A DNA stretch of 64,000 bases from Brachionus manjavacas (Eukaryota; Rotifera; Eurotatoria; Ploima; Brachionidae): positions 3,021,501 to 3,085,500 of the forward strand of contig JAHQIY010000005.1 of NCBI GenBank assembly GCA_019054805.1, given 5' to 3'. Shown in pieces: positions 45,398 through 58,025 of the stretch; position 1 is the stretch's first letter; every line of letters starts with the position of its first letter. The notes under the pieces are model-generated. The model made no database searches and was not told the DNA's origin. It was given only the letters and a program-made list of their open reading frames with translations. Made by a program: the position numbers and the translations under genes.

Positions 45398-48078
45398 TTA
45401 TTTTTGAATTAGTCTAGAATTCGAAGACATAATAGACGTGTCGAAATCACTGCTATTATTTTGAAAAGTAAAATTTAATTTATTAGTTATGGCAGTTCCA
45501 TTTGTCAATCTTGAGATCTCTTGCAAAATCTCTTTACTTGTTTTAGGTCGAGTTCTAGCATTTGAAAGAGTTGTTGTTGATAGTAAGGACGTGTCCATTT
45601 GAGGATTATATCTGAGTTTTGGCAATTTAAACAAATTTGGATACTTTTCTTTTTCATTATTTATTTTTTCTATTTGATCAAAATCTTGCTGAATTATTTC
45701 CACCTTTTCAAATTCGATTTTTTGCTCAGTCACTTTCATCCGTCTTTTTTCGTCAACTTTTTTGCTCTCATTTGTATTTCTCTTAACCGTTTCGTTTGCA
45801 GCATTTTCAATCTTGATATCAGAAAATCTATGTAGAGACGGAGGTGGCATTTGAGGAAGGGGAGGTTGAACCAATGGAATGCTCAATTTTGACACTTGGC
45901 TTGACTTTCTCTTTGGGATTTTTTCAATTTGAGGCGGTGGTGGTGCCACAGATGCAGAAGGCGATTCTTTTGAATTCAAACTGCTCTTAATATTTATATT
46001 TTGATCACTTGAATTCTGGGTTCCCACAGATTTCTCGCGTTTTATTCGATCAAAATGCCTTCTGGTTCGCTCACGGACTATTTTGGATTTAAATTTGTTA
46101 CTAGTCGACTTAGAACTAAGTGTAGATGAGCTTGAAGATGATAAATCGATTATGTCCCTATCAAACTTTGATATATCATATGAAGTATCTAAAATGTGAT
46201 TTGTGAAATATTCTATGTTTTGTGCAGTATTGTTTGTTATAAAAAATGGTGATTTGTGCGTTGGGTACGCTTGGTAAATTCCGGGGTTGAATTTTTGATA
46301 GTTTAAGTTACGACTTTTTCTTTTTTTGGCCCTAACAGATCGCTGATTGCGCTTACCATTTCTCGATTTGCCTATGTCAGGTTTTTTGCGTTTCGAAAGC
46401 CTAATACTTGATTTTCTCACATGATCTCTTTTTCGCCTACGCATAGTATTATTTTCTCCTTTTAAATTTTTTTCTCTTGAATAATTTGGCTCCAGTTCTT
46501 TGCTTTTTTTGGTCTTGGATTTAGAACGGAGCATATTTTTAAGCGGATTGAAGTAATTTTTCTTTTTACATTCATCGGTTTTTTGTTTAGCTTTACCAAG
46601 ACACTTAGTTTTTTCGAGTGATTCCTCGGGTTTTTGTATTTTTTGGTTTGCTCTGTGAAAAATTATGTCTCCATCGGCAGCTTTCAGCACTTCTTTGCTC
46701 CCTTTAGTTGGCATTGCCATCATTTTCATATAATTTTCAGGCTCATGCTGGTAAACATGCTTGGTCTCAATAAATTTTTCCGACTCAGGTATCGAATATT
46801 TACGAGTGATTGATTTTTTTGGAGATTTGTCAAAAATTTCTAGCTTATCGATGGCATTAGATCCAGCTATCCGGTTTTCGCTCACAGACCTGGTAATTTT
46901 TTTTATAAAAGCTTGCTTGTGGCTTTCGGTAGAGTCGAGTCTTTCTTCAATTGTAAACTGGTCAGATTCCTCTTCGGCTAAAGTGGCCTTTCTGTTTACC
47001 CTAGCCCTCGGCATGCCATAAAACATGAAACTTTCGGGATCCAAATTTGTGTTGTCACCATAATAAGAAGAGTAATGAACAAAACTTGGCTCTATGTAGC
47101 TTTGACTCTTGAGCCTCAAGTCATTATGAGTTTGGATTGATTTTATTAATTTAGCTGGAGTAAAACACGATTTTATGAGTGTTTCATTAAATTTTGATCT
47201 CCACAGTGACCAGTCATGCAGACCTTTTTTCAAGTCCAAATTAAATTCTTGTTCTGGTTTAGGATTTTTTAGAATGTTCTCAATTTCATTTAAATTTGAA
47301 TTTATGAGTGCAAAATTGTTAGATATCGGTCGAGAAATAGGAGCTAAAGTTTTTGATCTGTAGCACATTTTGTGATTTCTGGTCTCATATGTTGGATTTG
47401 TTGTTGCCATTTCGTCTTCTTTCAAGCAGTTCGATCCCTGATGCATTTTAAGTCCATTGTGATTTCCTTCTTGAATTTTGTCTTCGAATTTATGAATCAA
47501 TCCTTTTGTTGTAAAGAAATATTAAGTTATAGACAATATTTATAAATTAAAATTTGATTGTTTTTAGACAAAATTTTATTTATTAATAATTATAGTTTAA
47601 TCTATGTATTTTCAAATGTAAATTTGATAAGCCCAAATAAATATCAATAGAAATAATGTTTTCTTTACATGAATGGATATAAAAGATGGTTTCTATTTGA
47701 TTTTTAGCTTTACTGCTCGATAAATGTCTGTAATCAAAAATTTTGACCGGTTTTTTGTATTTTTGTTTTTTGAAAAAACAATAAAAAACTATAAATCTTA
47801 ACTTAGAAAAAATTTCTAAATTTTAAAATTACCTGAAAAGGTTTAAATAATTTTTTTTAAATAAATCAGTGCTGAAAACTTTTCTAAATAATTAATTTTT
47901 AGTACAAATTTTGAATCGATTGATTGAAAAATGAACAAATTTTTAAATATTCACCTTTTGGTTTTATTCTATGCTTAGTTCGGCAATGCTCAGAGTATTT
48001 AGGACCACTTTCAGTCAATACCGCATTTGAATCTTTGTCTTTGTACTTTATTTTAAGCAATTTAATATTCTCTCTCAT
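45398..48078 (-). CDS. Unrecognised large Lys/Arg/Ser-rich protein
   Basis: Two exons (48078-47955 and 47502-45398; total 2229 nt) give 742 residues. The short first exon starts at ATG MRENIKLLKIKYKDK and splices in frame to GLIHKFEDKIQEGNHNG. No known domain is recognised. The protein is highly charged and probably disordered. A basic tract (MRRRKRDHVRK..SKRKKPDIGK..KRNQRSVRAKKRK, residues ~395-440) could be a nuclear signal. A Ser run (SSSSSSTLSSKSTS) follows, then proline-rich segments (PPPPQIEKIPKRK and PLVQPPLPQMPPPSL) that could bind SH3/EVH1/WW domains. Lysine/glutamate-rich helices come before the C-terminus. Clean splicing and >2 kb open frame show it is a real gene. It stands tail-to-head, same strand, 0.5 kb from another basic protein gene; both may be tandemly arranged relatives. 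Confidence 0.7.
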
Positions 48079-48585
48079 TGTTGTTTATTAATTTTATAGA
48101 TCCCAACTTTTAATTTTTAAGAAAAAAAATTTAAAAAGCAAGTAAACCTTTTGTGTTTTCTTTCTTTCAAAATATCTTGATCTTTAAGGATATACCGAAA
48201 ATATTTAAGCCATTAAATCGCTCGTTAGTAAAAGAAAAAGATGTAAAAATACTTGAATTTTTGTTTAATTATCAAAGTTTATATGGTTTGTAATAAGCTT
48301 ATCATTTTTTCATCAGCGATATTATTGGATTAAGCCCATGTTCCTACCACTATTCGAACAACTAATTTCTCTTGTATTTTGATTGTTTATATTGTCTTTA
48401 AAATATCATTATTTAGCCCGAGTTAAGCTCCCCTTCTCATAATTAATGATAAGTTAAATATTTTAAAATCTTTATTATTCTTCCCATTCAACGACCTTAG
48501 TTACAATAATTACAAATTAGAATCTCAATATTTGGCTTAGAAAACTTATTTTCACTGATCCCCTAATTATTTGAAAAAATTTCAA

Positions 48586-49972
48586 CTATTTTAATTTAAA
48601 CCATAAGTTATCAAGGCCATGAAAATTTAAAAAATTTAAAAAATTTCTAAATGTGGAATAAAAAATACCATTTAAATGACTCAATGATCTTGTGCCATTT
48701 CTGTTTGCCAAATTTGTCTTCGTCGATTCCACCATTGATGCATAGCAGTGAAACTGAGGTATAAATTCTGCATTATTATCATATTCAGGTGATGTGTTCA
48801 TAAAAAAATTTCTAACCCTTCTTGTTGATGTTGAACCATTGGATTTGCTTATCAAATAGGTTTTGTCATCAAAAAAATTTATTGTATCAGACGTGTATAG
48901 CTTGTAAATGTGCTTCATCAGACTTATTCTGGATAAGCTTTCATTGAATTTAGTTATACTTGTGAAGTCGTCAGGTACTGTTGGTTTGTTTGGTACATTT
49001 TTGTCAGCCGTGATCCGACTAATGTCGTTGTGGAACAAATTTTGTCCAATAATTGGTTTCCTTTTTTTGTATAGTTTAAGTGACTTTTTTGGTTCCGGAT
49101 TAGTTTGAACAATGAAAAAATTTTTCTCCTTCATCATTGTGGATCTAAATGTTCCAACTTCTGACTCGGGTATAACTAAATAGTAATCTTTAATTTGAGA
49201 TTCTCGGTCGTAACAACAATTAAAAAGTCCTAAGCGTTGTTTATCACTATTCGTAAGCTTAGTGGCATTTAACTTGGAATGGTTTTTTTTCACAACTTTT
49301 TTGAGCTTAACTTCATTTAATGAATCAAACAAATACGATTTTTTTTTTTCAACCTTTTTTTTTTGGCCTTTTTTCCTTATTTTCCTAATTCGTTTACGTT
49401 TTTTATTTTTTGGCTTTTTTTTAGTCCTTTTTGTTTTAATTATAAGTCGTTTCCTCGACCCAATAGGGCCTAGAGTCATTTTTAAAGCATTTCTGTCAAT
49501 ATCTCCATAAGTTTTATAATTTTCAATTTTCAATTTGTCATCGTAATCTTCGAATTCACTGCTATTACAGTGCAAAGGATTATTCTTGAAAGTTGAATGC
49601 TGCCAAGGTGCAGGTTGGTAGTTTTTTTGAACTTCTTTTTGTTTTAGTTTGTGCAATGTATTTATTAAATCATCTAAATCTGGATAGATGTTTTTTGGCT
49701 TAAAAAAAGAATAAGGAAGTCCGAATTTTGGTTCATTGAAGTTTGAGTTTGGTAAATTGTTCAACGTGTTTGACCGAGTAAATATAGGAGGCTTTTGGTT
49801 AATAATAGGTTCATTTGATCTAGAGCGATTTAGTATTGAGTTTTTAAATTTGTTAAATTTAGGCAATAGTTTCACAGAACCTCTTGAAATAAAAAAATAG
49901 ATATTAGTTGCGGAAGAAGATTGAATTTTACCTGTTGACATGAGGTTCAGATGAAACCATGAATTCAAACAT
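48586..49972 (-). CDS. Unrecognised basic protein
   Basis: Exon 1 (49972-49932, MFEFMVSSEPHVNR) joins exon 2 (49882-48586) through a 49-bp intron; together 1338 nt, 445 residues. I recognise no domain. There is a tract of almost pure Lys/Arg (residues ~165-205, e.g. RTKKKPKNKKRKRIRKIRKK), then two cysteines (LFNCCYDRESQIKDYYLVIP) and a segment with more order-like composition (KDYYLVIPESEVGTF.. FFIVQTNPEP). Asn/Ser-rich ends suggest disorder. Without splicing the frame could begin at a Met at 49968 in the wrong frame of exon 1; the spliced model is better because it keeps 5' GT/AG borders and an upstream ATG. It shares strand, small first exon and central basic block with its neighbour. Confidence 0.65.
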
Positions 49973-51160
49973 CTGCATTTTTTTTAAGCTATTTTTGCTT
50001 ATTCCTCTAAATATCTTTGTTTTTTTAAGCAAGATTTTTAGTAAAATATTGCTTTGATTAGTTTAAGATATTAATACATTAAAGGTTAATCATGCTCGGG
50101 TTTAAGAAATTTTTTCCTCGTTTTCACAAGGGCTTAAATTATTAGATTATACAACAATTTCGGAATTAATTTACAACCGATTATTAGAATCGTATGAATA
50201 TTTTAAATAGACTATTTTTGAAAATTAAAATAAGATAATTCATTATTAATTTTAACTGATTTTATTTTAGTTTAAAGAGAGAACTTGTTTTAGGATTATC
50301 TATTATATACTAATGAAACAGGTATAAAGGATTACAAACAATGGCCTATATAGGACACAAAAAAATGCTTTTGGCGTTATCATACATTTTCAATTAAACT
50401 ATCAATAATTACAATCAATTTTGAAAGTTTAAAACGATCAACTCTATAAGTTAAGGATTAAATTTTATTTTTGAAAATAACAATCTCTTAATGAATTTTT
50501 TGCAGGCGTTCACAGGTTAAATTATAAAAAATAAAGACTATTAAAAAAATATTTTTTTTCCAAAGCTATCGAAAAGGAAAAATACAATTTAAATTTAAAA
50601 TACTTAAATATTAAATGTATAAAAAATTTTTAATAAATTTAAATTTAATAAAATTTTGTTTTTTTAATTAAATAAAAAAATCTAAAATTCCATTCTGTCG
50701 AAAATTTTAACTAAAATTTTTGTGATAAATCTATTCATTTTATTTGAAACAGTTGCAGGACACTTAAAAATATTTATTTCTTTAAAAAAATGGGATAATG
50801 ATGAGATGATTATTGGAATGATGAATTTAAAATATTCAAGTTATTTAAAATAGTCTATACACACAAAAAAGATCAACTACCGAATCATTAGCAACCAAAC
50901 TCAAATTATATATATCAATAAATATAAAGATTATACAAAGATTGGAAACTAGTGATTTTAATTTTCAATAAATTTTAAAACGGATATAATTTGAGAATTT
51001 AAATAATATATTTCTTAATAAAGTTTGTAAATTTTTATTTTTAAAATATTTATTGAATAATTTAATTTGTTTTAATTTCAAATTTTTTATAAATTTGAAT
51101 TAGATTATTTTCTTGTTTTCATATAAGTTATTAAAATTGAAAAAAATATTCTCCATAACT
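49973..51160. other. AT-rich gene-free DNA
   Basis: No gene, RNA or structured repeat that I can support. Confidence 0.5.
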
Positions 51161-51169
51161 GAGTTTTTT

Positions 51170-51522
51170 GGGGTTGTGAGTTCGTTTCAATTCGATCTTT
51201 TCAATTCAGAAAAATTTGAATAACTATTTTACTAAAAGAGATAATTTAGTTCTGTAAAATGCTTAATTATAAGCAAATTTGCTTAATGCATTAAAATAAA
51301 TCTGCAAAATACTCTGCAATTTTCTGTATTTTGCACGCCATTAAAAAGTATTCCAATCAAGCGTGCAATTACATAGCAGGTCTTACAGACATTTATATTT
51401 GGATTAACCAAAGTTGCTTAACCATTAAGCATTTTACTGAACTAAATTATCTCTTTTAGAAAAAAAAATATTCAAATTTTTCTGAATTGAAACGATCGAA
51501 TTGAAATGAACTTCACAACCCC
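51170..51522. mobile_element. MULE-type MITE with perfect 9-bp target duplication
   Basis: 353 bp with long inverted repeats (~120 bp each). The left begins GGGGTTGTGAGTTCGTTTCA and the right (reverse complement) GGGGTTGTGAAGTTCATTTC; both continue through ATTCAGAAAAATTTGAATA and AAAGAGATAATTTAGTTC. The nonamer GAGTTTTTT is directly repeated outside (51161-51169 and 51523-51531). Its termini differ from those of the other MULE-type elements here, so it is a separate family. Non-coding. Confidence 0.85.
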
Positions 51523-51531
51523 GAGTTTTTT

Positions 51532-54240
51532 ATTATTCTTAGCTTTATTAATCGGTTTAACTAGAAACATATAATTGTAAAACTAATTAAACTTTTAGAA
51601 AAAATAAAATATCAGTTATCAAAATCCGGAAAAGAATATTAATATAAATTTAAAAAAATTTGTTTTGGGTTGTATTTCACGATTGCTAAATATAATATAT
51701 CAATTCTAGCGATTTTAAATTAATCAGAATTAAAGGTGAATTTTAAAATTTTTTCTTTAATAAGTTCATTGTTAACTTTTTTTATTTAAAAAATGAAAAT
51801 TTTTAATAATAATTTCATATTTAAAAGCTTTTTTATATCATTAAGTTATTCTCAGTAAGTTGAAATTTTTCCTTTTAATTTTTCAGTATATAATAAAAAA
51901 AATTATTTATTTGAGATGTTTTTAATATAAATTTTATAATTACGAATTGTAACTTGTGTACAATAAAATTTTTATTTCTAATAAAAACCACAATTTTTCA
52001 CAATTATTATTTCAATTATTCCATCATCTTCGTTGCTTAAATAAGCTTAAATTTTGAGATTCACAAATTGTAACTAACTAATTAAATTACTTCAATCATT
52101 CTTTAACAATTAAATAATTGGGTTTTTATCTAAATATCTACTTTTACATTTTAAATTTTGAAAATTAAGTATAATTTAAATAAACGCTTCTTTTATTATT
52201 TACTTAACAGAATAATATTCAGGCTTTTCAATCAAAAGAATCTGAAAATTCTCTTTAAACTGAATTTAGACAAAAAGTTTAATAAGTGATTATATATATG
52301 GCTCATAAAATGAAAAGCTAATTAAATTGAAAAATATTTTTCTCCAAAACCTTAATAATTTTTCCCTGGGGGCTTTGAAATTTTTTGCAATTGACTCATC
52401 TAAACCTTAATAATAAATTAAATAAAAAGATAAATAAACTCATTAGTGTTTCATATATTATCAAATTTAATACAGTCAAAATCATTACTCCATAAAATGT
52501 TTCTAAAATTGCCTTCATTTTCTCAAATAATGATTAATTTTAAAATTTCAAAGGGTTTAAGATATTTTAAAAAACAATGATTTTGGATTGATTTTGGTAG
52601 AAAAAAAAGCATTTTATTGAATTGATTTTAAGGTTTTTTTCGAACATTTTAAATTTTTCTTGAATTAAACCAATTCAATTATTAAAAAATTTACAGTCCC
52701 ATAACGCTTGTCTCATTTTTTTCTTTTGATTGAATATATTTTGATGATTCGAAAATAAATTGTAAAATTTCGATGACAAACTCCTTACAAAAATTCTAAA
52801 TCATTAGAAGAACTGCTTCATTCTATTCTTGTTCAATCATTCCAATTTTTATATCAGGAAGACAAATATTTGCGAAAAAATAGTATCAGAATATTTATTA
52901 AAGCATTAAAAACTATTCAAAAATGTCATTAGATATTAAACACATATATTAAATATCATAAGCTGTAGAAAAATTAGTTCCTCACATATTATTAGAATAT
53001 CAAGTTTCAAAAGAAATCAGATTTATTCATTCTATGATCCTAAAGTTTAAAGAATGATTGGAATTAAATTGCATGAAATGAATGTTTTATTTAATAAAAT
53101 TTTCGGACTATTTTGAGTCAAGTTTTTAAGTCAAAAAAATATTTCGGTCAAAATACAAGTTCAGTTTTAATTTAGTTTAAAATTAGAATATTCATTGAAC
53201 TGTCTGGGGAATTAAAGAATGACTTTATAATTTTTTATAATTTTGCATGTTGTGAGAATTATTTTTTTTTCAATTATTTAAAAAAATGATAAACATCTGA
53301 ATTGAAATGAAATGAAAACGACATTGATTAAATTATCTGTGCTTAAATACTTCCTGAAAAATTTCAAAAACAAAATTTCAAAAATAAAGTATTCAGAAAT
53401 TTAGGCACATTCTAGCCAAAAAAAATTTAAATTATTTTAAGCAATCCTTGTTCAAACTCTATAAACCTAGATTATTGAGTATTTTTCTCACATTTTGTTC
53501 AAAAATTCTGTAAAAATAGTCTCATTTAAATGAACAAAAAAAAAAAATTTTTTTGATGATTAAAATTTTTAAAAAAAAGCATGTAATTGTGCATTGAGTT
53601 TTCTCAAATGCCTCAAAGGGTTCATTATTTGAAAAAGCATTGAAAATGTTTTTTTTTCGCTTGAGGCTGATTTAAATTTTGATTTATCGACTGATATTAA
53701 TTAACCTTAATTCAAATCATTACTCAAAAAATGAGTATTTATTCAAAAAACAATACAATTCATGGGGTAATTTATCAAGGTATTCCAATTATAAAATGTT
53801 TCGAATCTCTCATGATTTGTGGGATACAATCAAACTAAAATGGGCATGAAGAGCAAAAATTTCTTAAACCATTTACTTTTCACTAAATTGACTTCCTATT
53901 TCATGATAGAAAAAAATTTCAATGAGAAAATTAATTTATAATCTACAATTAGAGAGAGAGAGAAGAAAAAATTAGTTACTAAGTGACACATATTCAAGCA
54001 AGCTTGACAACGACACAGAATAAAAGTTTGTTGACCTGTACTTGAGTAAACACCATTTTCAAAGACAGTATTACACCTTAAAAAAATATCGAATTTCCGA
54101 AAGTTTAGCAACCAAATATCCTTACATTTAATAAATTCTAGCGATTCGGTTTTCGGATGCATTCGATCGATTTAAATTCTATTTATTTAAGGTTATATGA
54201 AAAAAGAAAATTCCAAAAATCCTAAAGATACTTAAGTCCA
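51532..54240. other. AT-rich gene-free DNA
   Basis: Nothing beyond low-complexity sequence is visible; open frames are short and compositionally random. Confidence 0.5.
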
Positions 54241-54960
54241 ATATTTAGAATATTTTTGTTTAGTGCGGCTCAGTTTCGGGACACTTGAGCTTTATTTACA
54301 CTAGATTTGACTAGATATTTATTTTACGAGCTCGTATAATCGATATAAATTTTGCTATTTTCGAACAATTTATGTTTATCTTTTGATGATATATCAATAT
54401 TTGCGATATTTAACGAGCTCTCTATCTTCCAGCCAGACTCTGACTCGCTCACGACGAGACCTGGTCCCGCTTGCCTCTGATCTAAACCTTAGAAAAATCT
54501 TGAAACTTATGAATTCGTAATTAAAAATAAATTGAAGCTTTCAATAAAGACCCGTCAATTCAATCAATCTCGAGATTGTATTTTTTATTATCTATTTATT
54601 TATCTAGTTATCTTTTTTGAGTATATTCCTATCCCGCTGCAATAAACTTTGTTTGGCTTTTAGTGCTGATCGAGCGCAAAATTTCTCTCTCTCTCTCTTA
54701 ATGTGTTCGAGATGTGTTGTGATTTCGAATTTCCGCTTTAGAAATTTTTGTTGCCTCAGTAAATATTTGAGTAGCACAGGGCGTTGGAATTTTCCTATTG
54801 TAAATGGCAAATATTTGAACATCCGTGTTCTTGGGCGAACAGAAAAAACATTCATTTTTGTTGTTGTTAAGCTGGGAAATTAAACAGAGCGACAAGTGTA
54901 TTGAATATCGGCTGTCGACTCGCATATCTATTGTTTACCGCTATTTAAAGGAAATTTAAA
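54241..54960. other. Less AT-rich island with CT microsatellite, possible upstream regulatory region
   Basis: Base composition is clearly more balanced than its flanks (e.g. around 54420-54490 and 54600-54920) and includes a CTCTCT run near 54685. Overlapping open frames on both strands are short (75-88 codons) and show no motif, so I do not call a gene. It may be a 5' exon or promoter region belonging to the GC-rich gene at 59434 or to a gene outside this window. Confidence 0.3.
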
Positions 54961-56869
54961 TTTTCTAATTTTCTGAAAATTAATTTTTATTTTCTTCAAT
55001 AGCTGCTATCTAGTGCATTATTTTAATTCTATATTTCTTTTTTTGTTGTTGTTGTTGTTGTTGCTTTAATTTTAATAAGAAATCTTATACCATAAAATTA
55101 GATATTTTATTAAGCTCGAATAGGTCTATTTTATTAAAATTTAGATCAAAATTTTATTTTTTTTTCACTTTATTTTCATTATGATTTTCTTTTTTGCAAA
55201 AAAAAACAATAAAAAAATTAATTTTATTTTTGTTAAAATCACCCTGGGGATTCAACGCATGTGCTTGCTGACGCGCGTTTAGACTTTTCACATTTAATCT
55301 CTTTCCATCAAGCTTTTCAATAATTGTTCTAAATTAGATTTGATTTTTTTTTCAAATTTTATCATCATTTTGAAGGGTCAATAAAAAAGTTTTGCTTTGT
55401 AAAACTTAGAAACAGAAATTTCGATTTTTTTTGTTGGTTGTCAAACTCAAAATTAATTGTTTTTATTTTTTTGTTTAAATTGAAAAATAAAATTTCAATA
55501 CTTTTTTTTCCTAATTAGCAGTAGAAATGAGATAAATTTTCTCTACTCAAAAATTTTCAATTTATCAATCGCTTAGCATCAACTCATAATTTAGTACAAA
55601 CTGAGCTAAAATTGTTCATATTAGTTGTCACTACGATTTAGTTAAATTTTGTTATGAAATATTCATCTTGGAGCAATTAGGTCAATTTAAGAAGAAAATT
55701 TAAAAGCAGATTATTTTTTAAGACCAAACTCAAACATACAAAATGTAAATTGAAAATTTGCATTTTAAAATAAAAGGTTTCTCAAATATTGTTTTAAGGT
55801 TTTTATTTTTTTGGGGAAAAAAAAAGTTCAAGACTTACAAAGTCAATTTAAATTTCTTCTGAATATGTGTGTAGGCTTTGTCAAGTGACAGGCAAAAATT
55901 TGACCCATTCCAAATATTTCAAGGTCTATTCAAGTCTTCGGCCCAATTCATTAAATGTCTTGGATACCAGGATTGACGACGAAGCATTTGATAGCGATTA
56001 ATTTAAAATGCAAATTTTAGTTGTCAAGTGATTGGGACTTGAGAACAACGGTATAAATTTGATACAATTTAATGACTCGGAGGGGTCCTGGCCTCGGCTT
56101 CGAAAAGTAAGAAAACAAAAAAGTTCTCGAAATGGATTTAATTGCAAGGAAACACTTAAGGCACATTTTTAATTATAGTTCGCGCACAAAGTAATTACTA
56201 ATCGAACATAAAAATAGGGTAATTAGTTTCTAATTCATTTGCGAGCATAGAAGAGAAAATAGCAGCGAAATTGCAAGAATCTTTTTTCTTTCTTAATTTC
56301 TTGCAAGTTTTGGAGAAATAGTTTTAATTAACAACTAAATAGGCATGAAATTCAGTAGTAGAGGTCTCGATGACGAGTGATTCTTAACTAATTCGCTCTC
56401 TTGGGCTTAATCATGGTCCGGCCACGGCTTGCCAATGTTAGATAAAAAATCAATATTTCTTAGCAAATATTTTCTCTTTCGAAAACTATGGCTCCCTTGA
56501 GGTACATTTCGAAATGATTGATAGAGCTATCGATTAGAAATCAATTTTTCGTTTGTGCTCTGCCCCAATTGCTCATTCCATTCAAAAATGCTTCTTATCT
56601 ACTTAAAAATTGAGGCAACAAAAAGATAAATTAAGTGTTTGTGAATGATTTTTGTCGTGTCTCGATTCTGGGCCAAAACGGAAAACCCTAATCAGGTAAT
56701 AATCGAAATAGATAAAAATTATATTGATATGAAAATCTACTAAATATCTATTTAGATTGTAAGTATCATTTTATTAGAGTGTGTGATCGTTTGTGAGCCT
56801 AGAATCAAAAGCCGATTTTATTTTTGTATTATTTTCTTCTCATTTGCTTCATGAAAAGACAAGTGATTC
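54961..56869. other. Non-coding DNA, partly complex, upstream of the receptor gene
   Basis: A GTT microsatellite lies at about 55045-55065. From 55860 to 56800 the sequence is of higher complexity and contains several TAATTA/ATTA homeodomain-type sites (e.g. 56189-56230). It could be regulatory or 5' intronic, but no direct evidence is available. Confidence 0.3.
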
Positions 56870-58025
56870 AAAAATGTTGTTAAAATAAAAAAAAATAATT
56901 TTTTTGGGAAAGAAAAATTAATTTTTAGAAAAAAAAGATTGCAAGTCACCACTCCTTTTATTTAAAATATTTTTTTAGTCTTTCAAAAGTCTTTTTTTTT
57001 CATCTACTTCATCAACATAGAAATGGTGCCAAAAAAATTAAAAAAAATAATTTTTTTGGGAAACAAAAATTAATTTTTAGAAAAAAAAGATTGCAAGTCA
57101 CCACTCCTTTTATTTAAAATATTTTTTTAGTCTTTCAAAAGTCTTTTTTTTTCATCTACTTCATCAACATAGAAATGGTGCCAAAAAAATTAAAAAAAAT
57201 AATTTTTTTGGGAAACAAAAATTAATTTTTAGAAAAAAAAGATTGCAAGTCACCACTCCTTTTATTTAAAATATTTTTTTAGTCTTTCAAAGGTCTTTTT
57301 TTTTCATCTACTTCATCAACATAGAAATGGTGCCAAAAAAATTAAAAAAAATAATTTTTTTGGGAAACAAAAATTAATTTTTATAAAAAAAAGATTGCAA
57401 GTCACCACTCCTTTTATTTAAAATATTTTTTTAGTCTTTCAAAGGTCTTTTTTTTTCATCTACTTCATCAATATAGAAATGGTGCCAAAAAAATAAAAAA
57501 ATAATTTTTTTGGGAAAGTAAAATTAATTTTTAGAAAAAAAAGATTGCAAGTCACCACTTTTTTTATTTAAAATATTTTTTTAGTCTTTCAAAAGTCTTT
57601 TTTTTTCATCTACTTCATCAACATAGAAATGGTGCCAAAAAAATTAAAAAAAATAATTTTTTTGGGAAAGAAAAATTAATTTTTAGAAAAAAAAGATTGC
57701 AAGTCACCACTCCTTTTATTTAAAATATTTTTTTAGTCTTTCAAAAGTCTTTTTTTTTCATCTACTTCATCAATATAGAAATGGTGCCAAAAAAATAAAA
57801 AGATAATTTTTTTGGGAAAGAAAAATTAATTTTTAGAAAAAAAAGATTGCAAGTCACCACTCCTTTTATATAAAATATTTTTTTAGTCTTTCAAAAGTCT
57901 TTTTTTTTCATCTACTTCATCAATATAGAAATGGTGCCGAAAAAATAAAAAAAAAATTTTTTAGGGAAGAAAAAATTTGTTTTTAGAAAAAAAAGATTGC
58001 AAGCCACCACTCCTGTTTTTTAATA
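56870..58025. repeat. Tandem minisatellite, ~151-bp unit, about 7.5 copies
   Basis: The landmark GATTGCAAGTCACCACT recurs with starts at about 56937, 57089, 57241, 57393, 57543, 57695, 57845 and 57995, i.e. spacings of 150 or 152 bp. Each unit also has TTCATCTACTTCATCAACAT and AGAAATGGTGCC, separated by A and T runs. Copies are nearly identical in the middle and degenerate at both edges, as expected for unequal exchange. It sits ~1.4 kb upstream of the receptor start codon. Confidence 0.95.

Noticed and set aside
53896-54162. 88-codon minus-strand frame
   Set aside because: No family resemblance, and the composition is compatible with chance.
54604-54925. Overlapping open frames of 75-88 codons on both strands
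   Set aside because: Three frames overlap with no motif in any. The higher GC simply lowers stop-codon density; retained only as a possible regulatory island.
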